In this document: in pieces, positions 16,434-25,312 of the stretch
Layout of the letters: each line of letters begins with the position of its first letter
Numbering within the stretch: position 1 is the stretch's first letter
From: Lachnospiraceae bacterium
GTDB lineage: Bacteria > Bacillota > Clostridia > Lachnospirales > Lachnospiraceae
Direction of reading: 5' to 3'
Assembly (NCBI GenBank): GCA_017444015.1
Contig: JAFSXN010000011.1
Coordinates: 1-64,000 of the forward strand
DNA: 64,000 nucleotides
Notes under the pieces: generated by a model
What the model saw: the letters and a program-made list of their open reading frames with translations, nothing else
Databases searched by the model: none
Told to the model about the DNA's origin: nothing
Program-made: the position numbers and the translations under genes

Positions 16434-17867
16434 ATGACAAAGCTGTTGATCATTGCCGATGACCTGACGGGAGCCCTGGATACCGGGGTCATGTTTGTAA
16501 AGGCCGGGGCGGATGTGAGGGTCAGTGTTCTGACCGATCCGGGAGATCCTTCTATAAGGGAAGAAAAAGGGAACTGTCGGGATACGGAAAAAGTGTTCCG
16601 GGAAGCGGATGAGGTCCTGGTAATCGACGCGGAGACCAGACATCTGGAACCGGATCAGGCCTACCGGATTGTCTTTGAGATCGTTCAGAAAGCAAGGAAA
16701 CAGGGCGTTTCCTATATATATAAAAAGACGGACTCCGCGTTAAGAGGGAATATCGGAGCGGAGCTTTCGGCGGCGCTGCGGGCGTCGAAGGAAAACGTTC
16801 TGCATTTCCTTCCCGCGTTTCCGGAGATGGAGCGCTATACAAAGGACGGGATTCACTATATCAAGACTGTGCCGGTGGCGGAAAGCGTTTTTGGAAGCGA
16901 TCCGTTTAACCCGGTAGAGAACTCGGAAATCAGGGAGATTATTGCGGGACAGAGCGATATTCCGGTTGTAAATATACCGTTTGAAAACAGCAGGACAGGA
17001 AATGTTTACGAAGCTGCTGACGGAAACAGGCCATTTAAGCAGACCGCGCAGATTCGGGTCTACGATATTTCCTCCAAGGAGCAGCTTTCGGAGACGGCAA
17101 GGCGAATCAATGAAAGTGGGAGCCTCAGAGTGATGGCCGGCTGCGCCGGCTTTGCGGAGGAGCTGCCTGCGTTACTCGGACTGGGGCGCTTTGCGGAAAC
17201 GGCTGCTTCCGGAGCGGAGGAAGGGGTAGGAACTTTTTCCCGGGACGTGACCGGGAGACCGTCTGGTAAGGCTTACGGGGAAGTTCCCGGAAAAAGGACC
17301 GTAGAGGGTAACGGAACGGATACCTTAGAGGGCGGCTTCTTAGTGGTCTGCGGCAGCGTTAATCCGATCACGGTAGCGCAGTTAGATTACGCGGAAAAGT
17401 CCGGCTTTCGAAGGATTCGTTTAAATATTAAAGAGAAGTTAGAACGGGGTTATTGGAAGAGCGATAAGGGCAGAGAACGGCTCCTTGAACTGAAAAAGGA
17501 GGTTCTTTCTACGTTCAATGTGATCCTTGATTCCAACGAGGTGCCGGGAGGAACTGAGCTTTCTGACTATATAAAAGAAACAGGACTATCCTTCGAGGAG
17601 CTTCGGACGGGAATAACGGAGGGTCTCGGAGAGTTGCTTGCGGGACTTTTAGACGAAGGTGTGAGAAGGACCCTGATGGTCGTCGGAGGAGATACGCTTC
17701 TCGGCTTCTTAAGGAAGGCGGAGATTTCATCGATCAGGCCGCTTCGGGAGGTGAAGTCCGGAACGGTACTGACGGAGATTGAAAGAGGAGAGAAACGCTA
17801 CCGCCTGATCGCGAAATCCGGGGGCTTTGGGGACGAGAAGCTGCTTGCGGAGCTTTCCGGATTATAA
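16434..17867 (+). CDS. Four-carbon acid sugar kinase (DUF1537 family)
   Basis: A 477-residue kinase of the OtnK/DtnK family (formerly DUF1537). Characterised members phosphorylate D-threonate, D-erythronate or 3-oxo-tetronate. The N-terminal signature LLIIADDLTGALDTGVMF, the segment IYKKTDSALRGNIG and HFLPAFPEMERYTKDGIHYI are intact; the C-terminal nucleotide-binding half has VVCGSVNPITVAQLDYAEKSGF and MVVGGDTLLGFL. Its pairing with a PdxA-family dehydrogenase three genes later is the hallmark of the threonate/erythronate pathways, so a D-threonate-type 4-kinase is the best reading; the exact stereoisomer cannot be decided. The ribosome binding site is weak and overlaps the operator repeats. 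A glycine-rich stretch near residues 262-295 is an unusual low-complexity insertion. Confidence 0.88.
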   Translation: MTKLLIIADDLTGALDTGVMFVKAGADVRVSVLTDPGDPSIREEKGNCRDTEKVFREADEVLVIDAETRHLEPDQAYRIVFEIVQKARKQGVSYIYKKTDSALRGNIGAELSAALRASKENVLHFLPAFPEMERYTKDGIHYIKTVPVAESVFGSDPFNPVENSEIREIIAGQSDIPVVNIPFENSRTGNVYEAADGNRPFKQTAQIRVYDISSKEQLSETARRINESGSLRVMAGCAGFAEELPALLGLGRFAETAASGAEEGVGTFSRDVTGRPSGKAYGEVPGKRTVEGNGTDTLEGGFLVVCGSVNPITVAQLDYAEKSGFRRIRLNIKEKLERGYWKSDKGRERLLELKKEVLSTFNVILDSNEVPGGTELSDYIKETGLSFEELRTGITEGLGELLAGLLDEGVRRTLMVVGGDTLLGFLRKAEISSIRPLREVKSGTVLTEIERGEKRYRLIAKSGGFGDEKLLAELSGL

Positions 17868-17970
17868 GACAGAACGGCATAGCTGCCGTCCGGCCGTTTG
17901 CGGAATTGCAGACGGTTTACCGTTAAAGCTGAAAGTAAATAGAAGAAGAATATATACAGAGGGAGGAGAG

Positions 17971-19125
17971 ATGTTAAAACAGTACAGTTTACAAATGCCG
18001 AAGCTGGTATATTGCGGCGAGGATACTCTTTCAAAAATATCTGAGCTGATTCCGAAGGGGACAAAGACAGCGGTCTTCACCGATAAGGGGATCGGGCAGA
18101 CGGGACTTCTGGAGCTTGTGCTTACAGAGGTTAAAAAAGCCGGAGTTGAATACTCTGTCTTTGATGAGCTTCCTCCGGAGCCTGCTTATATGCAGGCCCA
18201 GAAGCTGGTGGATGAGTTTGTAGCCTCCGGAGCGGACTTTATTATTGCGGTCGGCGGCGGAAGCGTCATGGATACGGCAAAGTTAGCTTCGATTTTAAAG
18301 ACGGATGAATATGGGATCAAGGAACTTTTGGACGATCCGAAGCGGGCAAAAAAATGCGTAAAGACCCTGATGATCCCGACGACGGCGGGAACCGGGGCGG
18401 AGGCGACCCCAAACGCGATCGTTGCGGTCCCGGAAAAGGAGTTAAAAGTCGGAATCGTAAATCCGGAGATGGTTGCGGATTATGTGATCTTAGATCCGGT
18501 AATGATCAAAAAACTTCCTCGGAAGATAGCGGCTTCGACCGGAGTAGACGCGCTTTGCCATGCGATCGAGTGCTATACCAGTAAAAAAGCGAATCCGTTC
18601 AGCGATATGTACGCTATGCAGGCGCTGGAACTGATACTGAATAATATCGAAAAGGCCTGCGACGATCCGGAGGCAATCACGGAAAAAACCAATATGCAGC
18701 TTGCGAGCTTCTACGCGGGCGTCGCGATTACGGCTTCGGGAACGACGGCGGTCCATGCGTTAAGCTATCCGCTGGGAGGGAAATATCATATCGCTCACGG
18801 AGTTTCCAACGCAATCCTGCTCATTCCCGTAATGAAGTTTAACGAGCCGGCCTGTCAGGAGAAATTCGCCGAAGCTTACGATCGCTGCGCTCACGGGGAG
18901 AGCCCTGATAAGTCCGTCGAGGAAAAGAGCGCGTTTATGATTAGCTGGATGGAGCGGATCGTTAAGCACCTGGAGATCCCGACAAGCCTTAAGGAATTCG
19001 GGGTACCGGCAGAGGATATTGATGTTCTGGTAAAGGCCGGAATGGATGTGCAGAGACTTCTTGTGAATAATATGCGCGAGGTAACGCCGGAGGACGCGAG
19101 AGCGATCTATAAACAAGTATTATGA
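17971..19125 (+). CDS. Iron-containing alcohol dehydrogenase
   Basis: A group III, iron-dependent alcohol dehydrogenase of 384 residues using NAD(P). The nucleotide-binding GGGSVMDTAK motif (about 95-104), the PTTAGTGAEATPNAIV segment and the metal-ligand segments DALCHAIECYTS and HALSYPLGGKYHIAHG are all present. The ATG at 17971 directly follows GGGAGGAGAG; an upstream in-frame start at 17827 would overlap the kinase gene and add non-homologous residues. A small hairpin (ACGGCA/TGCCGT, 17874-17889) lies in the 103-base gap after the kinase gene. Within the island it probably oxidises or reduces a small hydroxy compound, perhaps glycolaldehyde, lactaldehyde or the sugar acid itself; that is inference from context. 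Confidence 0.92.
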   Translation: MLKQYSLQMPKLVYCGEDTLSKISELIPKGTKTAVFTDKGIGQTGLLELVLTEVKKAGVEYSVFDELPPEPAYMQAQKLVDEFVASGADFIIAVGGGSVMDTAKLASILKTDEYGIKELLDDPKRAKKCVKTLMIPTTAGTGAEATPNAIVAVPEKELKVGIVNPEMVADYVILDPVMIKKLPRKIAASTGVDALCHAIECYTSKKANPFSDMYAMQALELILNNIEKACDDPEAITEKTNMQLASFYAGVAITASGTTAVHALSYPLGGKYHIAHGVSNAILLIPVMKFNEPACQEKFAEAYDRCAHGESPDKSVEEKSAFMISWMERIVKHLEIPTSLKEFGVPAEDIDVLVKAGMDVQRLLVNNMREVTPEDARAIYKQVL

Positions 19126-19268
19126 TCCGCTGCCTTGTTTACGGGATCCGAATCGATACGATCCCACGGTCCGGAAAAGCTGTGTGTATTGAAGTACAGG
19201 AAATGAATCAAATATCTGCGTTTCGATATTTCATTCGTAGTGATGAAGCATAAAAAAGAGGAAAAGAG

Positions 19269-20177
19269 ATGAAAAAAACAGTAATCAAGGGAATCATCCC
19301 CCCTGTCGTTACACCGATGAATGAGGATGAGAGTATCAATCTGGATGTTTTGAGGGAGCAGATCGAGCGTCAGATCGAAGGCGGCGTTCATGCGCTGTTT
19401 GCTTTCGGGACGAACGGAGAGGGCTATATCTTAAGCGAGAACGAGAAGTACGAGGTTCTCGAGGCGATGATCGATCAGACGAAGGGAAGAGTTCCGGTTT
19501 ACGCGGGAAGCGGCTGTATCTCAACAAAGGATACGATCCGTGTCAGCAAGAAGGCTCAGGAGTTAGGCGCGGATATCCTTTCCATCATTACGCCGAGCTT
19601 TGCGGTAGCCTCCCAGAAGGAGCTTTACGATCACTACGTCGCTGTGGCAAAGGAGGTCGATATTCCGATCGTTCTCTATAATATTCCGGCGAGGACCGGA
19701 AACAAGCTGCTTCCGGAGACGGTGGCGAAGCTCGCAAAGGACGTGGATCTGATTATCGGTGCCAAGGACAGCAGCGGTGACTGGGATAATCTGAAGGCCT
19801 ATATCGACCTGACCAGAGATATCGGAAAGGATTTCTACGTTCTGTCCGGGAACGATTCCCTGATCTTAAAGGGTCTGCAGGCAGGCGGTGCCGGTGGGAT
19901 CGCTGGCTGCGCAAACGTTTATCCGCATGTTTTATCCTCGATTTACGATCTCTTTATCGAAGGAAAGCTCGAGGAGGCACAGAAGGCGCAGGATTCCATT
20001 GCCAGCTTCCGTGCGGTCTTTAAATACGGCAATCCGAATACGGTAGTAAAGAAGGCGGTAAAGCTCTTGGGCTATAACGTCGGCGATTGCAGAAGGCCGT
20101 TTAATTATCTGAGCGATGAGGGGATCAAAGAGCTGAAGAAGGTCCTTGAAGAGAACAAGAACGCCGGAATGAATTAA
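19269..20177 (+). CDS. DapA/NanA-family aldolase (dihydrodipicolinate synthase family)
   Basis: A 302-residue class I aldolase of the DHDPS/NAL superfamily, which forms a Schiff base between pyruvate and an active-site lysine. The GTNGEGYILS motif (about 46), catalytic Tyr in VLYNIPARTGNKLL (about 137) and the lysine in IIGAKDSSGDW (about 165) are all conserved. The surrounding catabolic genes argue against a lysine-biosynthetic role and for cleavage or formation of a 2-oxo-sugar acid. AAAGAGGAAAAG precedes the ATG. A 143-base gap separates it from the alcohol dehydrogenase gene; no terminator was evident there. Substrate unknown. Confidence 0.88.
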   Translation: MKKTVIKGIIPPVVTPMNEDESINLDVLREQIERQIEGGVHALFAFGTNGEGYILSENEKYEVLEAMIDQTKGRVPVYAGSGCISTKDTIRVSKKAQELGADILSIITPSFAVASQKELYDHYVAVAKEVDIPIVLYNIPARTGNKLLPETVAKLAKDVDLIIGAKDSSGDWDNLKAYIDLTRDIGKDFYVLSGNDSLILKGLQAGGAGGIAGCANVYPHVLSSIYDLFIEGKLEEAQKAQDSIASFRAVFKYGNPNTVVKKAVKLLGYNVGDCRRPFNYLSDEGIKELKKVLEENKNAGMN

Positions 20178-20271
20178 CCAGGAGGCTATAAAATAAAGTT
20201 TCTGCGCGGGATAACCGGCAGATACGAAAATATAGTGACGGTTAGAACCGTTGCAGTAAAAGGAGAAGAGC

Positions 20272-21354
20272 ATGATAGAACGACCGATTTTAGGAATTTC
20301 CATGGGAGATCCGTTTGGGAACGGACCGGAGATCACGGTAAAGGCGTTAGCGGACAAAAAGCTGTATGATCGCTGCAAACCCCTTGTAGTGGGCGATAAG
20401 AGCGCAATGGAGTACGCTTTGAAGGTTTCGAAGAAGGTCAACGGGATCGACCTGAAATTAAACTGTGTGGAGAGCCCGGCAGACGGGAAGTATGAGGCAG
20501 GGACGATCGACCTTTTGGATATGGGGCTGGTTCCCGTAAGCGAGATCCCCGATACCTCGGACCAGGATGAGCCTAAGCCCTTTGGGATCGGAGCCAGTAA
20601 ACTTGGCGGCGAGGCTTCCTTCCAGTATGTCGTTAAGGTAATCGATCTGGCGATGAAGAATGAGGTGGATGCCACCGTTACGAATGCCTTCAGCAAGGAG
20701 GCGATCAATATGGCAGGGCATCATTTCTCCGGCCATACCGAGGTTTACGCGGAGTATACAAAGACGGAGAAATACGCTATGATGCTTGCTCATGAGGATC
20801 TGCGGGTAGTTCATGTTTCTACCCATGTTTCCCTGAGAGAGGCCTGCGACAGAGTAAAGAAGGAGCGGGTTTTAGAGTGTATCCGGATGGCGAACGATAC
20901 CTTAAAGCAGTTGGGGATCGAAAATCCGAAGATCGCCGTGGCAGGCCTGAATCCTCATGCGGGGGAAGCGGGGATGTTCGGGAAAGAGGAGATCGAGGAG
21001 ATCAATCCCGCTATCGAAGCGGCTAAGTCGGAGGGGATCAATATCCCTGATGGAAAAGCCCTTCCGCCCGATACGGTCTTTTCGAAGGCTCTCGGCGGCT
21101 GGTATGACGTGGTAGTCGTTATGTATCACGATCAGGGGCATATTCCGCTCAAGGTAAAGGGTTTTGTGTATGATAAGGATGCCGGACATTGGGAGGCGGT
21201 TGCCGGGATCAACGTAACTCTGGGTCTTCCGATTATCCGCGCGGCTGTGGATCATGGGACCGCTTACGGACATGCGGGTATGGGGCACGCGAATGAGCTG
21301 AGCCTGATCAACGCGATGGATTACGCGATCCGTCTGGGACGGAACAGAGGCTAA
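20272..21354 (+). CDS. PdxA-family 4-phospho-D-threonate/erythronate dehydrogenase
   Basis: A 360-residue metal- and NAD-dependent dehydrogenase of the PdxA family. PdxA oxidises and decarboxylates 4-phosphohydroxy-L-threonine in B6 synthesis, while the PdxA2 subgroup does the same to D-threonate or D-erythronate 4-phosphate, giving dihydroxyacetone phosphate. Neighbouring DUF1537 kinase favours PdxA2. Metal-binding histidines lie in GHHFSGHTE (about 144), GLNPHAGEAG and MYHDQGHIPLK, and the NAD-side VTLGLPIIRAAVDHGTAY is intact. The N-terminal motif reads GDPFGNGPE rather than the usual GDPAGIGPE, an unusual variant next to the substrate site. AAAGGAGAAG precedes the ATG. Confidence 0.88.
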   Translation: MIERPILGISMGDPFGNGPEITVKALADKKLYDRCKPLVVGDKSAMEYALKVSKKVNGIDLKLNCVESPADGKYEAGTIDLLDMGLVPVSEIPDTSDQDEPKPFGIGASKLGGEASFQYVVKVIDLAMKNEVDATVTNAFSKEAINMAGHHFSGHTEVYAEYTKTEKYAMMLAHEDLRVVHVSTHVSLREACDRVKKERVLECIRMANDTLKQLGIENPKIAVAGLNPHAGEAGMFGKEEIEEINPAIEAAKSEGINIPDGKALPPDTVFSKALGGWYDVVVVMYHDQGHIPLKVKGFVYDKDAGHWEAVAGINVTLGLPIIRAAVDHGTAYGHAGMGHANELSLINAMDYAIRLGRNRG

Positions 21355-21363
21355 CTGGATCTT

Positions 21364-21384
21364 AAAACGGCGCGGTGCCGTTTT
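21364..21384 (+). terminator. Attenuator-like hairpin between pdxA-type gene and TAXI gene
   Basis: AAAACGGC (21364-21371) pairs perfectly with GCCGTTTT (21377-21384) over a 5-base loop, nine bases after the dehydrogenase stop. The symmetrical A-stem-T design suits a partial or bidirectional terminator that lowers or separates expression of the transporter genes. Confidence 0.5.
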
Positions 21385-21423
21385 GGATAAATATTATTAA
21401 AATTTTTAAATGGAGGATTGAAA

Positions 21424-22551
21424 ATGAAGAACAAAGTATGGAAAAAAGTTCTGTCAGCGGCTTTAGCGATGGCTATGACCGCATCACTGACCGCCTGTGC
21501 GGGCGCGCCGGCGACGACTGCAGCTCCCGCGGCTGATACGGCTGCTGCTTCTACCGAGGAAGCTGCTCCCGCAGAGGAAAGCACAGACAGCGCACCGAGC
21601 GAAGGAGCGATCGACATGAGCGGTGTTTCGCTCAACTTCTGGTCCGACAAGGTAGGTTCCGGAACCTACAACATCATCGTAGCAATGAGTAAGATCCTTG
21701 AGGAAAAGGGCGGCTTCGCGGAAGTTAACGTAGACCCCAGCTATCCCGGCGGAATGGGCGCTCCCTATATCTTTAAGGCGAACAACGTAGACCTTTCCTT
21801 CGCGAACGGCGCTCCGGCCAAGTGGGCTATGGAAGAGGGTACCCTTGGGAATCCTCCGACAGATGGCTATAAGGCAGCGATTGGAAGTCTGACGGCTGTA
21901 TGTTATGTAAACCTTATCACCAATGATTTCCTTGAGAAGTACAACGTTTCCTCTCTGGAAGAAATCTTCGAGCAGAAGCTCCCTCTTCGGATCGGCTGCT
22001 CGCCCAGAGGCTCCATGGATGCTGAGGGCGCATACAGAATGTTAGAGTATTTCGGTGTTACCCTTGAGGATCTTCAGTCCTGGGGCGGCGACATCATCGA
22101 GCAGGGCGGCGACGCTAACGCGGAAGCTATCGCTGACGGACAGATCGACTTCTATGTAGATCATACCTCTTCGAGCTCCTCGACGATGGCTCAGATCGCT
22201 TCGACCGTAGACGTTACCTTTTTACAGTGGAGCGATGAGATGTGCCAGTGGTTCATGGATACTCTCGGATTTGATCTTATTACGATCCCCGCTAACAGCT
22301 TCAAGGGACAGACTGAGGACCTTCATCTTCCCGGATCTCCCGATGCTCTGTTTGTTAACGAGAACCTGGATGACGATGTAGTATATATGATCGTAAAGAC
22401 CTTAAGCGAGAACCGCGATGAGCTCGTAAACGAGTACGCTTCGCTTGAACCCTGGGATCCCGCAACTGCCTGGGAAGCTAGTAAGAGAGGCGGCGTTGAC
22501 CTTCATCCCGGCGCTGAGAGATACTACAAGGAAATGGGTTATATGAACTAA
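21424..22551 (+). CDS. TAXI-family TRAP transporter solute-binding lipoprotein
   Basis: A 375-residue solute-binding protein of the TAXI type, the extracellular receptor of a TRAP transporter. It has a lipoprotein signal (SLTACAG), an Ala/Thr/Glu-rich linker, and the TAXI core starting VSLNFWSDKVGSGTYNIIVA, with the later PRGSMDAEGAYRMLEYFG and DFYVDHTSSSSSTMAQIA segments around the ligand site. The ATG at 21424 follows GGAGG; a TTG two codons earlier is less likely. It is followed by a strong hairpin and then the fused membrane gene. Context suggests a sugar-acid ligand, although many TAXI proteins are associated with amino acids or dicarboxylates. Confidence 0.9.
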   Translation: MKNKVWKKVLSAALAMAMTASLTACAGAPATTAAPAADTAAASTEEAAPAEESTDSAPSEGAIDMSGVSLNFWSDKVGSGTYNIIVAMSKILEEKGGFAEVNVDPSYPGGMGAPYIFKANNVDLSFANGAPAKWAMEEGTLGNPPTDGYKAAIGSLTAVCYVNLITNDFLEKYNVSSLEEIFEQKLPLRIGCSPRGSMDAEGAYRMLEYFGVTLEDLQSWGGDIIEQGGDANAEAIADGQIDFYVDHTSSSSSTMAQIASTVDVTFLQWSDEMCQWFMDTLGFDLITIPANSFKGQTEDLHLPGSPDALFVNENLDDDVVYMIVKTLSENRDELVNEYASLEPWDPATAWEASKRGGVDLHPGAERYYKEMGYMN

Positions 22552-22594
22552 GCAAAACAGATCGTTTTGTAAACTGAATTAAGCTATAAAAAAC

Positions 22595-22622
22595 GGAGAG
22601 TCGGGGACAGCCCCGGCTCTCC
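22595..22622 (+). other. Stem-loop between TRAP receptor and membrane genes
   Basis: GGAGAGTCGGGG (22595-22606) pairs with CCCCGGCTCTCC (22611-22622) with one G-U pair over ACAG. On the plus strand it is followed by A-rich sequence rather than T-rich, so it should not stop plus-strand transcription. Such intercistronic hairpins after binding-protein genes usually protect the upstream mRNA from 3' decay so that more receptor than permease is made. Confidence 0.75.
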
Positions 22623-22632
22623 AAAAATCGAG

Positions 22633-22664
22633 TTATCGTAAACGGATTCAATAAATTCGTTTCT
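22633..22664. repeat. Short palindromic element with TTATCRTAAAC motif
   Basis: TTATCGTAAACG at 22633-22644 is followed by ATTC...AATTCGTTT, forming an imperfect hairpin (AAACGGATT against AATTCGTTT). A closely similar unit occurs at 58883-58918, and the TTATCATAAAC core also at 61765. No function known. Confidence 0.4.
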
Positions 22665-22741
22665 TATTTTTAATAACTGCCTCAGAGCGCCATTCGGAGA
22701 CGCTTAACGCCTGCTGGCAAATCGAATATTTGGAGGAGATT

Positions 22742-24742
22742 ATGGCTGATAATAACGATACTTCCTCAAAGCTGGACGAAAAAGCGAAGGAACTCGCGAA
22801 TGAGCCCGATGAGGAAAGTAAAATTCAAAAAATGATCAAGGCGATGCCGAAGTGGAGATATTATCTTCTGGTTGCTATCTCGATCTTCTGGGTAGTCTTC
22901 CAGCTTCGGATCAAGCTCTACAAGCCGTTCAGACCCTGGTTTCAGCTGCCGCTGCATATGTGCCTGGCTCTGATCGTTGTCTTTCTGATGAATCCCCTTG
23001 CGGATAAGTATAAAAACAAGCTCTTATGGATCGTTGACGGGGCGCTGTGCTTTATGAGCGTCTGGATTTTCCAGTATTTCGCAAGAAACGCTGACTACCT
23101 GAACCAGCGTATGTACAGCGTAGATCCGTTTACGGGAGAGCAGATCGTCGTTGCGGTCTTTCTTCTGATTACGATCTTAGAGGCGACCAGAAGAGTCGTC
23201 AGTGTCGCGCTCTTCGGGGTTATATTATTCTTTATGGCCTACGCCTGGTTTGGCCAATTCGTACCGGGCATTTTCCACTATCAGGGTATTACCTTCGACC
23301 GGTTCTGCGAGACCCTGATGCTTTCTGAAAACGGTATTTTCGGTTCACCTTTAAATACCTCGTTAAATACGCTGTTCTACTTCCTGCTGTTCGGATCGTT
23401 CTTTGCGACCTGCGGCGGGGGCGCGGTACTCATCGACTGCGGTATGAAGCTGTCGGACAAGACGGTGGGCGGTCCCGCGAAGGCTGCCGTTATTTCCTCA
23501 GGACTGATGGGAATGATCTCGGGTTCCGCGGTTGCGAACGTATCGAGTACCGGCGTATTTACGATTCCTTTGATGAAAAAGACCGGGTATTCTCCGGAGG
23601 AAGCAGGCGCTATCGAGTCGGTGGCTTCTACCGGAGGACAGATCATGCCGCCGATCATGGGCGCGGGCGCCTTTATCATGGCGGAGATCATCGGTCTGCA
23701 GTATATACATATCGCGGCATCGGCTGTGATCCCTGCCATCGCGTATTTCGGCTCCGCTTTCATCCTTGTACATCTGCTTGCGAGAAAGCGGCACATCGGC
23801 AAGGACAGTAACCTCCATTATGAAGGAAAGCCCGTGCTGCCGAGACTTTACCGCCTGCTTCCGATCGTTGTGCTGGTTGTGATGATCATCATCGGGTATT
23901 CAATTCCCCGTTCGGCGATTATCTGTACCGTTGTTTCGATCATCGTCAGTATGATCTCTCCGGAGACCAGGCTTTCTTTAAAGAAGCTGATCGCAACGAT
24001 CCTTGACGGGATCCGTCAGGCCGCGAATATCGCGATCCCTACGGCTGCCTGCGGTATTATGATCGGTATCGTCGTGCGTTCGGGAATCGCGGTCAAGATT
24101 TCAAAGCTCATCGGAAAGACCGGAAACAGCAGTCTGCTCCTTGCGCTTCTGATCGCTGCCATCGGCTGCCTGATCCTTGGTATGGCGCTTCCTACGGTTG
24201 CGGCCTATCTGATCGCAAATACGCTGTTTATTTCCGCAATTCAGCAGCTTCTTGACGCGCAGCCTGCTATGAGCGGACTCAATACGGCTCTGATCGGAAA
24301 TATGTTTATCTTCTACTTTGGTGTTGTTGCTCAGATCACGCCGCCTGTCTGTCTGGCCTCGTTTACCGCGGCGGGAATCGCCAACGCGAGCGCCTGGAAG
24401 ACCGGCTGGAAGGCCTTCATGTACGCTTCGGTTGCTTTTATCGCTCCGTTTATGTTTGTATATCGTCCCGCTCTGCTTTTAGAGGGTTCCGTGGGTGGTA
24501 TCATCGTTGCGGGAAGCATGCTGATCCTTGCGACCTTCTGTCTGGGAGCCGCGATTTCCGGATATATGTTTAAGGATCTGAATACGGTGGAACGGATCCT
24601 GTTCCTGATCGTCGCGCTGTTCTATATCATGCCCCAGGGCTTCTCGGATATCCTGGGCGTAGTCGGAAGTATCGTGCTTCTCGGATACTGCTTCTTAATC
24701 GGAAAGAAGAACGGCTCCGGACAGTCCGCGCAGGCAGCGTAA
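22742..24742 (+). CDS. TRAP transporter fused 4TM/12TM membrane subunit
   Basis: A 666-residue membrane protein that fuses the small (DctQ-like) and large (DctM-like) TRAP subunits, the standard partner of TAXI receptors. After a charged N-terminal tail of about 40 residues there are numerous hydrophobic segments; conserved family parts include GGPAKAAVISSGLMGMISGS, NVSSTGVFTIPLMKKTGY, ASTGGQIMPPIMGAGAF and LGMALPTVAAYLIA. GGAGGAG at 22732-22738 decides the ATG at 22742; a TTG four codons upstream lies inside the ribosome binding site. It uses a sodium or proton gradient to import the ligand bound by the TAXI lipoprotein upstream. Confidence 0.93.
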   Translation: MADNNDTSSKLDEKAKELANEPDEESKIQKMIKAMPKWRYYLLVAISIFWVVFQLRIKLYKPFRPWFQLPLHMCLALIVVFLMNPLADKYKNKLLWIVDGALCFMSVWIFQYFARNADYLNQRMYSVDPFTGEQIVVAVFLLITILEATRRVVSVALFGVILFFMAYAWFGQFVPGIFHYQGITFDRFCETLMLSENGIFGSPLNTSLNTLFYFLLFGSFFATCGGGAVLIDCGMKLSDKTVGGPAKAAVISSGLMGMISGSAVANVSSTGVFTIPLMKKTGYSPEEAGAIESVASTGGQIMPPIMGAGAFIMAEIIGLQYIHIAASAVIPAIAYFGSAFILVHLLARKRHIGKDSNLHYEGKPVLPRLYRLLPIVVLVVMIIIGYSIPRSAIICTVVSIIVSMISPETRLSLKKLIATILDGIRQAANIAIPTAACGIMIGIVVRSGIAVKISKLIGKTGNSSLLLALLIAAIGCLILGMALPTVAAYLIANTLFISAIQQLLDAQPAMSGLNTALIGNMFIFYFGVVAQITPPVCLASFTAAGIANASAWKTGWKAFMYASVAFIAPFMFVYRPALLLEGSVGGIIVAGSMLILATFCLGAAISGYMFKDLNTVERILFLIVALFYIMPQGFSDILGVVGSIVLLGYCFLIGKKNGSGQSAQAA

Positions 24743-24865
24743 ACACGAAACGAGGATTTCAAGGGATACAAAAGGTTGTAACTGTTCTGAACCACGGCGG
24801 TTTCGTTTGTTCGAAGGGATTTCCTGGGTTTGAACAGTTATAAAGAACTTAAAAAGGAGAGAAAA

Positions 24866-25312
24866 ATGATACTGGATAAGCTTGAGAATGCGGGATTCTA
24901 TAAGGAACTGCTCCCGAATCTGGATAATGCGCTGAAAAAACTTGAGGAACTGGGAGAGGGCGCAGAGCTTGGCCGTTATGAGTTTGACGGGGGCTATCTG
25001 ATGCTCCAGGAGGGCGATACAAAGCCCGCGGAGACCGGGGACTTTGAGGTTCACAGGAAATACATCGACGTACAGGTCGTCCTTTCGGGTACAGAATACG
25101 CGGTCTGGGCGCCTCTGTCCGAGCTTACCGTTACGGAGGAATACGACGGGGAAAAGGATCGGGAGATGTTAACCGGTAAAGCCCTGTATATAATTCGAAT
25201 GGACGGGGGGATGTTCTACGCGCTGTTCCCTGAGGATGGGCATAAGGCTTGCCGGGATACCGGAACAACCTCACATTACAGGAAGGCAGTGATCAAGCTG
25301 CCCATAAGATGA
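24866..25312 (+). CDS. YhcH/YjgK/YiaL family protein
   Basis: A 148-residue cupin-like protein of the YhcH/YjgK/YiaL (DUF386) family, found in sialic acid and other sugar-acid catabolic operons and proposed to assist an isomerase or anomerase step. The family core is clear: FEVHRKYIDVQVVLSG, a middle acidic strand and the FPEDGHKAC metal-type His segment, ending in YRKAVIKLP. AAGGAGAG immediately precedes the ATG at 24866; an in-frame ATG at 24830 lacks such a site. It overlaps the next gene by ATGA. Its presence supports sugar-acid catabolism, and, together with the DapA-family aldolase, leaves a sialate-like or keto-sugar-acid substrate as an alternative. Confidence 0.85.
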   Translation: MILDKLENAGFYKELLPNLDNALKKLEELGEGAELGRYEFDGGYLMLQEGDTKPAETGDFEVHRKYIDVQVVLSGTEYAVWAPLSELTVTEEYDGEKDREMLTGKALYIIRMDGGMFYALFPEDGHKACRDTGTTSHYRKAVIKLPIR

